From Athripsodes cinereus (Eukaryota; Arthropoda; Insecta; Trichoptera; Leptoceridae): a stretch of 64,000 nt of DNA. Positions 40,101-52,100 of this stretch are shown one piece after another. Position 1 is the first letter of the stretch; each line of letters starts with the position of its first letter. The position numbers and the translations under genes are program-made. The notes below the pieces were generated by a model that did not search any database, was not told the origin of the DNA, and was given only the letters and a program-made list of their open reading frames with translations. The stretch lies in the NCBI GenBank assembly GCA_947579605.1, contig OX388315.1, positions 1,612,001-1,676,000 on the forward strand. Direction: 5' to 3'.

Positions 40101-43100
40101 ATCTCCATATTTAATTCACATAGGTACAACATTAGCATTAACAAAAACTTTACATAATTATAAACTTTTCACGCTTACATAACCAGTTTGGCTAGTTTAA
40201 ATGTATAATGAATATCTAAAACAACATTTTAACAAAAAATAGCTGGAAACTTTTTTAGGATTTACATGCTAAAAAAAAAACATTGAATATTTCCATTTAT
40301 CAATGTCAATATAAAAATAAATAATTGCAATAAATATGCAATACGACTGGTTGAAAAAGATTAATGATGAATTCAAAAGAAGAGGAAGAACTCCATAAAT
40401 AATAAACAAATACTTAATCTTTTAGAGTTGATTTGCAAGAAAATTATAAAACAATATTTAAATTAAATAATAACTTCATTGATGATTGTATCAGCATTTA
40501 CTTTGTAATATTTCATTTTAAACTGGTTAGTAAAATGAGAAATAATTTTAGAGACTTTTTTACTATGTAGTAGATATTACTTATATATGTTATGCATATT
40601 CAAATTATAATCTTAAAAATCTGTTCTGCTTTGGCACCATTTTGTATGAATTTTGAGCAGAACATCTAAAGAAATACTTCATTATTTTATTAAACTGGTT
40701 GCTCTGTCTAGGATACTGGCATATGCAAATAATGGATGCTCTCATATAAAGTAATAAAAATATTGCAAACAAATCTAAACATACTCAATTGGGAATGATA
40801 GTGGGTGATCTTTAAACTGTTAAATTAACCTAATAATAAATCACAAATTAGCAATGATTAATTAACATTTAATAACAATACGCTGTTTGTACCCTTGTTC
40901 ATGTGATTGTTGATTCATGATTTATATCTATCAGAACAATGCTCCCAGAAATGAAATTATAGGTACGTGTACTATCATTAACCTACATTTAATTATTCTA
41001 TGTAGATTGATAAAATTTTATATATTCTTTATTGAATTCCTTTCCAAAACACAAAGAGGGTGTTACAGATAAGTATCTATTTTTGTTAGCATGACATGTT
41101 TAGAAATATGGGGAAACCACGCACTAGATTAAATCAGATGACATTGGATGATGAACTACTAGAAAATGTCTCGATGGAAATTGTTTTAAAATAACTATTC
41201 ATTGATGTAGGCTTCCTTTTTAAGCAATAAATATATCTCTATTGGCCAAAAATACTAGTATACAGGAAAGCAACTTTAAACGTCAAAAATTAGACCCATT
41301 TTAAAGCAATTCCTTTCAAACAAACTTTTGATTAACAACACATTTCAATTTCTGATAAAAAAAAGCCCCCTAATATTTCAGAAAGGAACTCAAATAGTCA
41401 TAGTAGAGGAGAGAAGTCTCCATTACAGTTAACGACTTACACTTAACATATAGTGACACAGTGAGAGTTGATAAAATTGTTATTATACCTCATCGAAGAA
41501 AACTTGAGTCTTGCGTAAAATGTGCTTCAACTCTGTCAACTCCAGGAAGTTCCTCTTGAGTGCCTCCGCATTCTGATTGACCTCTCGGAGTTCGTTCTCC
41601 AGTTTCTCAAATGTAGCCTATCAAAAAACAAAACAATCATGAAATAAAAGTTTCACATAGTTTTATCAATTGACTGAATTATTCACATCTGCTTATGTTA
41701 AGATTGGTGAACACCAGCCTTAGCCGATTAGCGAGGAAATGCATTTAAACTGTGATTATAAACGAACTAACAAATATTTTTTTATCTCTCTTTTACCTTT
41801 TAAGAATATATATATTCCATCTTATTCATTGTATATATTTCAATGGGAACAGGGCATTTGAAAGTTTATGAAGAGACATTTTATGTTCATAATAACCATA
41901 AATAATAAATGCCCTACACAGCTACAAACTTATAACTAAAGTCGGAATCATGTTTATATAGAAAGGAGAATTTAAGTTGCAGATGGAGTCTGACTCCATC
42001 TGCACATATTCAATATTGGTTTACAAATGATTAAATATTCATTGCAAATAGATACATTTGTGTAGCATTAACGGGTCAGTGTAATGAGAATCAATGTATC
42101 AATAATTAATGCCATACGGCGCTGGCAACTAGCCAATGTGATCAACGGTTGGTTTTAATAATCTATCTATCTATCCATTCCATCCAGTTAAAATGTGTTG
42201 TGTAATATATTTAAAATGAAATTAAAAACAAAACTGCGTGCTCCATTCAAAGCCTCTCTGTGCAAATTGAACGACCTCTTCCACAATTTTTGACTAATGG
42301 AAAACAAATGGGTTATCTACTACAATAGACGAGGTTGACAGCTTTATGATAATTTACCGATGGTTTGCAACCCTTGGTAGACTAATGGTAGCACTGACTT
42401 TTAATCCAGAGATCCCACATTCGAAATCGTCTGCTTACCAACCAACTCCACCTTCATGACACAAGAATTTTGCTTACCACGATGGTATTTTGGATGTATT
42501 TGGGTTTATAAAAAACTATCAAAATTTGGTTCATAAAAAAATCTTTTAAAATTGGGATTATAAAAACATTGGGTACATATTTGCTACTCAGAGATAGTCA
42601 GACAGTCACTAGCTTCAGAAGCAAATTAAAAACTGAACTCTTCACTGGCGCCCTTGAGATGATCAAGGGACTGTAAAACGGTGTCAAAAATAAAATAAAA
42701 TCATCATCATCATTGGATTGTAAACAAAAAGAGAGACAAATGGGGAAAAATTGAAGAAGCCTATATCCGGCAATAGCAAGGTGAAGAAGAAGGAGAGACA
42801 ATTTGTATATAAGCCTTCATATTTCAATAGGTATTACAAAAATTATTAAGATGTAATTCTTCTCTTCAAAGCTACAATTTATCTGATCATATATTATTTC
42901 ATTTTTTAATAATTATTATATAACATCTTTTAAATCCACTTATTGAAAATGAACAGACGTTTTTTTCCATAACACTTGTGTAAGGAAAAATTAACATTAT
43001 GATAAATTTATTCGATGAATAGAATTAAGTAGGAATTAATATTCAACAATTCAATATATTTTTAGGCATACTGGTTCTAGAGATTAATTTTGTTCTTCTG

Positions 43101-46100
43101 CCAATTGAACCAACTTCAATTTAACCCTTTCCACTCTGATGGTGGCAATAAGCAGACACAGTAAACTTCTTATTAAAATGTAGTACTATAACTATAATTT
43201 GAATCAATAAAAAATACATCAATTATTACAAAGGTAAAGTACTAAATATTACAATAAGAGAGCAAAAATAATATAGAACACTCAAGAGTATGTGTGAGCA
43301 GCCGGTATGTACGTATTGTTTAGACAAAAACAGGTTGTGATACCAGCATTAAGAGTAAAAAAAAATAATTTATTATCTTAGAAAATAGGTCTCCCACTCT
43401 TTTCAGTTAGTTCTCGAGTGTCCAGTAAAAGGCAAGTGCTAATAAAAAAAACTCACATATAAGACAATTAACGTCTATAATTCAGCGGTGAGGCATGCCA
43501 CCCATCCTGAATGTCTTGTTTTTTACAGGCATGGAAAGGACAAACTGCATGTTCATTAAATACAGTTAGTCCATTGATTACCCCACTTGTGGGATATGTT
43601 GTGACAGTATAGTAGTAACAGTTGTCTTATTTTTTCAAGATACCTTTCCCTTTTTTTAAGTTTTTTTTCATAGACCAACCATTTCTGTGCGATTTGAAAA
43701 AAAACATACTGGAATTCACTGGTGCGTTATACAAAAGAAAATTTGGAGTGCAGAGGGTTAATGTATGTTTTGCTGCCAATGTTGAATACTGTGAAATCTC
43801 AAAATAGTAGGTAATCTAAAAAGTTTTAAGAAAAATGTTAAAATACTAGATTGACATAATGCAGGTATCGGACTAACTGCATACAATGAACATGCAGGTC
43901 GTCCTCTCTATGCCATAAGAAATAAAACATTAAGGACGGGTGTCATAACTCATCGCTGAATTGAAATTGTTAAATGTTTTATACACAATGTTTTATGAAC
44001 ACCTGCTTTTTACAGGACACTCGAAAACTTACAAAAAAATGAGGAAGAACTTAAATCCTTTTTTTTTTAGATTTTTCAATGCCACATTTTATTCTTCTCA
44101 GTCAGATAAATCGAATAGTGTACATAACTCATAAATGTGCCAATTTTGAGATATATCACTATTGCACTTAGGCAGTGATAATCATCAATATACAAGTGGA
44201 GATACCAGCATAAAATTTAATAAACATACAGTTTGTCTTTTTTGTACCACAAAAAAACCATGGGATAAGTGATATACCCCCAATCACAAATGTTATAGGA
44301 TTCGATTTGTATGTAAATACAATCAATGAATGTCTTAGGTTTTATTGTCACGTAGAGGACGATCTGCATGTTTGTGAATTGCAGTTAGTCCGCTGGCTAC
44401 CCCACTTACTGGGAGACACTGTAATGTAATATGTGGATGTATGTTTGCCATCAATCATTATAAAATCAATCAATAGTAGTTTCCATTCATCACAAGCAAT
44501 TAGAATTAAATATAACCTTGAATATTGAATAGGTACCTACCTATAGAAATAAACCAATTATTTATTTACATACCAGAAACTAATCATGTGTTTTTTTATA
44601 TATCACCAAATAACTAGTTTTTACATCATCTTACATAATCACCATCAAGTCTATCAGGATATTGATTGTGTAAAATTAAAAAAAAAAATTTAAAAAAACA
44701 CTAAAACACAAAATATAGTTTTGTAATGCTCTTTCTGATGGCATATTCTTTTATGTTGAAAAAGAGATAAGTATAGGTATTTTTTGATATTTATAAAAAA
44801 ACCACATTTTCAATCTGAAATTCGGCAATGATGTTTGCCCACCACTCTTTAATTAAGCGATGATGTTTGCCAACGATTCTGACCGTCTTAATTTTTTGTT
44901 GGCATGGAGAGAACATCAGCTCGCATGTTTATTGCATGCTGCTGGTCTGTTGGCTACCCCACTTGTGGGATATGCTGTGATGGGGTAGTAAGTAGTAATG
45001 AGTATCTCATGCTGGATACAATCATTTCATTTTGAAAATAAATTTCTAAGTATTTAAAATTACAGTATAATCGATGTTATCCGATTATATCACTTCATAT
45101 TTATTATTATTTTAGGATGACTATTGGAAAAGTATGTAAATTTCAGCTTCCACTCTTTACTGTTAGTTTTGTATATCCAGCAAGAGGTAGGAATTCGTAA
45201 AACATCGCATTAAATACATACATTTTCAGTTCAGCGATTTGATATGCCACCCATCTTGAATGTTTTAACTTCTATTGACACAGAGAGACCTATTTTCATG
45301 TTCATTGCCTGCAGTTGGTTTGCTGGCTACCTCCCTGGTGGGAAATACTGTGATAGTATGAATGAAAATTGTTTGTTGCTATCTATGGGAAAAACCCAAA
45401 ATTTATACCCAAGAACACACCATCAAAAATTTAAATATAGAATCAAACGAAAATTTAAATATAGAATCAAACGAAAATTTAAATATAGAATCAAACAAAA
45501 ATTTAAATATAGAAACATGAAACAACACATTTGACATTCATTAATATAATATGTCCTGTGGCAACATCCACATGAGGAAATCAATATTTTGAAACTGAAG
45601 GATGGGAATCACATTAAATAGATACATCCCGCATAAGACATTTAACATCTTCAAGTCAGTGATGAGGTATACTACGTATCCTGAATTTCCGCAACATTAA
45701 TTTGCACGGAGAGAGCAGTGTGTCTGCTTATTACATGTAGTTAGTTAATCCATTTGAGGCAAAAGGTTTGAATGAATAAATGAATTAACACACGCACATA
45801 ATGGATGGTGACTTATCAAACACGTGTTTGTGATCACTTTCCAATAGTTTTTTTATCAATGAATTATAATTACTTTATTATCAACACGGGCTTCTCCCAA
45901 CATTCTTTTGTTCAAATCCTATAAATACTGTTTGTCTCTATATCTTATTTCACTTTTTACTAATCGCCTGATGATGGAGTCAAGAGTCTGTGATTACTAG
46001 TACGCGAAGTTAATAAAAGTCGTTTGCAAGTTAACTACATACTGTGTTTTTTTCAATTTATCTGATTATCAGATCATATAACTACACAACAGTCTAAGAG

Positions 46101-49100
46101 TTTTAGAAGAAATTCCAATTAGAGTTCAGGAATTCCAATTCCAATTAGTGGAATTCCAATAATTCCAAGAGTCAGATTATTAAAGTTCAAGTGTACAATG
46201 TACACATATATCTCGTACTGCTCACAAACACATACGACCTTCATCCAACAATCTAATAATAAGTAGGTAATTCTACATTGCTATAATTTTTTTAATGCAT
46301 AGCAACAATTTATTGACTTAAAATATAAAATATTATTATCAATCTTATTATCGTCACGTTTTGAACAAAAAGGACTCTAACAAGACGGTACACAATGAAT
46401 TACGGAAGCTGGCTGTAGGTACACCACATGAATTTTAAATACGCATTTGTAAAAAGTCTATGTATTCAAGAAACGTCATGTTTGCTCTAAAAAATTCTGT
46501 TTAGCAAAGCAATTAGATGAAGTGACGATTGTAACACGTGTAAGGTGAATGAAACTTCGGCATTTTTTTATCTTATACTGGTCTTTGCTTTTTTTAGTAA
46601 GTTTTTGAGTATCCCCTAAAAATCTGGTATTTAATAAAGTATCCTATTGTTCAAGAGGTGTCGATTTTTGAAAGTGCCCTTGCAGTGGTTTTTCCACAAA
46701 ACGGTGCATTTAAAAAGAAAAACTTTCATAATTATCATAAATTTTACGTAATTTTAAATGTATAACACAACATCACTGTTGATGATGTCATTTTAGCTTG
46801 ACAAAAGTGCTTGTGTTTTATAATTAGTTATATAAAAATAAACAGTGTTGTTGTTTTATTAAAATTCTTAAATATGTTTTTTTTCACAATGTAAATGCTC
46901 GAAAAATTTGATATTTAAAATATTGGGGATATATGGGGATGAGATATTATGTCTTTTCAATGTTTTATTCTTGTGGCACAAAGAGAACGTTCAGCATGTT
47001 CATTGCATACTGTAAGTCTACTGGCTATCCAACTTATGAGATGCTATGAGGCTATGCGAGATGGGTGGGTTGATAAAGATTTAATTGAGAAATGAAATCG
47101 CTGAGAAGAATACATGACTTTGTATTAGAGATGGTTCGCATCTTCATACCATTCACATACAGAGGACTTGAGAGTTCTGTACATTACAATGTTAATTATT
47201 ATGCAATATCAAATGCACAAAGGATATGTTTATTACTGGTATAGCAATATCTTTGCCGACTTGAACACTTGATGCCGACGACGCAACCAACTTCCGACCA
47301 ATCTCCAATCTTCCATTTCTATCCAAGGTGCTTGAGCGTGTCATAGCGTCCCAGCTTACAGCCTACCTTGAGAGTAACGATTTGTATCAAAAGCACCAAT
47401 TCGCATACAGAAAACACCACTCCACCGAATCCGCCCTCACAAGACTGACATCTGACTTGATTGCGGGCGTTGCATCAGGAAACATCGGTCTGGTAACGGT
47501 CCTTGACATGAGCGCCGCCTTCGACACTGTAGAACATGAAATGCTCCTTCAATGTCTGGAGATCGAATACAATCTTAACGGCACCGTCTTAGAATGGCTA
47601 CGCTCCTACCTGACCAATAGAAGGTGGTCTGTAAAAGTCGAATCTGGCTCAACTGATGAAGACATCGTAACTCAAGGAGTTCCACAAGGATCAGTTCTGG
47701 GTCCAGTACTTTTCATATTATACATAGGATGCATTGACCGCCTGCTGGAAGAGTGTGGCCTGCGAAACTATGCATACGCTGACGATCGTGTCCTCGTAGG
47801 CTTCTGTAGTCCGGATCAAAGAGACAACTTGGTAGCTACCACTGTCCAGTGTGTGGCAAAACTCTCGAACTTAATGGCCCAGAGACGTCTTAAATTGAAT
47901 CCAACTAAGACGGAATTTATGTGGGTCGCCTCTCCTGGACGGCAACATCTCTTAGACACCAAACCAATCTCTGTCTCCGGCACTGATATAACACCATCGC
48001 GCACCATATCTGTTCTCGGCGTCCTACTGGATGGAGCACTCTCTATGGAGGCTCAAGTGTCAAGGACAGTGAGCACAGCTTTCTTTCATATTCGCCAACT
48101 GTACCAAGTATCAAGACACTTATCTGTAGACGCGGTTAAGAGTCTAGTCGCCGCTTTCGTCGTCTCCCGTCTAGACTATTGTAACATCGTATGTACAGGA
48201 CTGCCCCAGATCCTTCTGAATCGTCTCCAAATGGCCTTTAATGCTGCTGCCAGGACCATCTATAGAGAGAACAAGCGCTGCCACATCACACCACTGCTTA
48301 AGGAGCTACACTGGCTTAGAGTCCCAGAGAGAGTAGAGTTCAAGCTGTGCCTCACTGTCCACAAAGCCTTGAACGGCACAGCACCTCTATGCCTCGCTGA
48401 GCTATGTCCCCTCGACAAAACGCTGAGGCGACCACTGCGATCAGCTTCCACCGCTGTAAACAAGCTTGTGGAGCCCAACAGGGCAAACACTTCCAAATTC
48501 GCAGAGAGGAGCTTTAGCGTTGCGGGGCCAACTGCGTGGAACCGACTACCAGCGGATTTAAGAAGGAACCAGCCCACTGTAACGTTCAGGAGTAAGCTGA
48601 AGACACTGCTTTTCAAGAAAAGTCATGGCGCCCTTGAGATGGTCACGGATCATTAAACGGCGCCAAATATAAATTGTCTTTATTATTATTATTATTATCT
48701 TCCGATCAATCAGTTATTTAAATATATATAGTAATATTCTACTCCTCAGAAAATCTTTAAAAATGCCAATCAATTTAAATTATTCTGCTAACTGAACCCA
48801 GAGTCACGTTGCCTGTATAAAGTATTTTACGGCGCAGAAAAAACATTTCAATGTTCATTACTTGTAGTTAATCCACTAACTACACCACTTTTGCAATTTG
48901 CCATGGTAGTGTAGCTAGAAAGACTGAGTTTATAAATAAATCAGTATGATGGATCTCACCTCCAGATCTATCATCTCCCTGGGTTGAGGAGCTTCTGGAC
49001 TCTCCCCCGTATCCAGCATAGGGATGCCATCCTTCTTGATCTCTTTCTCAAGGTATCGCAGCTTCCTTTCCATCTCATCGCACCTCCTCACTTCATTCAC

Positions 49101-52100
49101 AAACTTGCGTTGGAAGGCGTTCACATCAGGATTTAACTGCGGAAAAATGAAACAACAGAATCATCAATCAAATTAATAAATAATATTATATTAAATTAGT
49201 AATAATGTCCAGCTAAAATATTAAAACGAGATAAAAAATATAACAGGTTTTGAAGTGTCCAACAAAAGGCAAATATTCACAAAACAACATGATGCTTAAA
49301 TCATGTGACATATTCAATTGGGCAGTAAGCAATGGGCCACTTGCAGATTTTTTTTTAGTACATAAAATTGTAAATTAGTATGAAAGAAACACAACCATAA
49401 TTTATTTTAATTTTTCTTGCACTATTTTCTTAAATATTACATACATACATACCATCACGCCGCTTCCCTCGCGGGGTAGGCAGAAAGGATCGAGCGCCAC
49501 TTCCTTCTATCTTTGCATACATCTTTCGCTTCCGTCACTGTCATACAATTCCTCAAGCATGCTCTCCTGTTCAATGTGCTCAACACGTGACCGTCTTGTA
49601 GGATTTGATTTGAATGATATTGCCATTTAATCCTCGGACGTCCACGTCTCCGAGCACCATTCCTCTCAGCCAAATATATCTTCTTAGTCATTCTGTCCTC
49701 ATTCATTCTTTCCACGTGCCCAAACCACCTTAACTTATTTACATTCATCCTTGTTATTACACCAACTTTCATTCCACATTCCTTTCGTATATCACTGTTC
49801 CTTTCGTATAACACGTAAATATTAGCTTTTAAAAATTGGATTTTCTCAGAATGATCAAAAACGATATGGCGGTGCTGTGACGTCACGGAGTCCCATGTGT
49901 GTATGAGATTATAATCTGTGGTGCGAAAATTACTATGATTCACGGGACCCCATGACGTCATCAGCTGTCAAAAACCATTTAGAGTGTTTTGCCAAACGTC
50001 AAAAATTTTGGGTTTTATTTTTGGAAATTCTCCATAATTCAGATATTTAAAAAAATTTAACTGACATATTTGTGTTTTCCGACCTCAAATTTACTTAATT
50101 CAATCATATTTATTAAAATCCCCCACTACTGCAAGTGGCCCATTGGGGGTACCACCAATTTTGAATGTCTTATTTTTATGAAATAGAGAGAATGACTTGA
50201 ATGTTTATTACACGCATTTATCAAGCCACTGTCTACCCCAATTGTTAAAGTTAAATTAAAATAAGAAAACTTGCTAATGCTCACAAGATAATTACTCCAC
50301 CAGCAACACACAAGCACATTGTTTACTGTGAAAGTATTTGGAGTGTATTTATTCCATATCCAAATATTTTTTCAAATACAAGATTGAGTTTGCTGGCTGC
50401 CTGAAGGACAAGTCTCGGCTTCATGCACAAGAGATGTGCGATTCGGTCCCGAACTCCCCTTTCACGTCACAAGCTTTTAGCTTACTGTGAAAGGTGTATG
50501 TATAGATAGTATTTGGGTTTATAACAAAAGCTCAGATACATCTTTTATAAAAAAAAAACATAAATAAAAAGTAAACAATATTATACAAGAGTTATGAGAA
50601 AAGAATACAATTTTATATTTTTTATGAAGTAAGTAATGACGTAAAACACAAAATGTCATTCCGAGATAAACACTGCAAATATGATTTACGATGTATTATT
50701 TAATGAACAAGTTAGTACATTGACATTGAAACCCTCACGTTGTATCAGGGTACTTATCTTATTTAATATTAATCATAAACATTTGTATGTATTCGTAACA
50801 TTTATACACATGTTAGTCGGAGAAAAAATAAGCTACGTCAAATTTTGCCTAAATTGACATATTAATCGTTCGGTTCTATAAACCAACAACTCGTTATTCT
50901 AATAATAAATTGCAAACAGCCGTTTATTTTTAAAATAAATTAATTAATAATATTCAGGCATACTGTGTGTTGAAGTTTAAAAACTAGCTTATATAACCTT
51001 CGGCCAAAACCACAAACAAATACCTTTGTGCTTATAATGATAACATTAAATATTTAATTTAACATTTTTTTTATTTGTGAAAACAAAAGATAATCACTAT
51101 TAACATGATTATGAAAAGCTGAAAAACTTGATTTGAAGAAACTTTGATTGTTGGACAATGAAATTGAGCAATGGAAATGTCCACAGTATTTTCAAAGACC
51201 CTGTTATGCCCTTTCTGGTGATATTTTCACCTATATACATATATCACATATCATATTTTGTAATATCCACCGATTTTTTTTTTATCAAACATAAAAAGAA
51301 AAATTATCAAACTAAATTTTTAAAAAGATCGAGCTTTCAGCAATAGCAATGACACACGATCAAGTTAAATTTCAGATGAGGTGAACACATCATAATTAAA
51401 TTTATAATTGTTTTACTTACATTCATACAGGTTTGGCATGCCACAAGTATACCTACCTAATTTTTTAGGATTGACTCATTTTTAGTATAGGGTAGGGTTG
51501 GTCTGGTGCTATTTGGAGCAAAAGTAAATTTATTGATAATTATTTCATTATCAAAGCATTTCTTGGGTGAAAAACTATATACCCTATACTAAAAATGAGT
51601 CATTCGTGATAGTTTAAATATACTTGTGACATGCCAAACCTGTACGAAAAATGTAAATAGCCAATTTTGTGCTTTAAAAAAACCACAAAATCCACAGAAT
51701 TGTTATTCTTCAGGTAAAATACTACACATTAAAATAATAGACGTTTATATATGCTCCCATAATCTAAAAAAATCCTACTACAATATTGAAAAATTACATT
51801 TCTTAACATGGTATAGTTTCCCTTCGACATACGTAATTCTATTATCAAATAACATAGCTTACTCTTATCTCAAATAAACAAAAATATACAATGGCAACAT
51901 GATGCCTTGCTAACAGCTGTCGGGCAATAAAATTTAATTGACTCGATTGTTGTGAAAATGGGAAAAAATGGAGACATGAGGGTAGTAACAATTGTAATAT
52001 TGTCAATATAGATTAACAATTATTACAGGGAGATTTTATTAAAATAGCCGATAAAACACCATCAAGCTCAAATGTTTCCTATGAGTCACAGGAAACTTCT

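Larger units (their letters stand above)
49243..50250 (+). repeat. Family A repeat split by the element 49330-50145
   Basis: GAAGTGTCCAACAAAAGGCA with TTCACAAAACAACATGATGC lies left of the insertion. TACCACCAATTTTGAATGTC with TTTATTACACGCATTTATCA lies right of it. Confidence 0.55.

Noticed and set aside
45244..45534. 96-codon open frame
   Set aside because: It spans a family A repeat and a 24-bp tandem array. The C-terminal KFKYRIKR repeats are the translated array.
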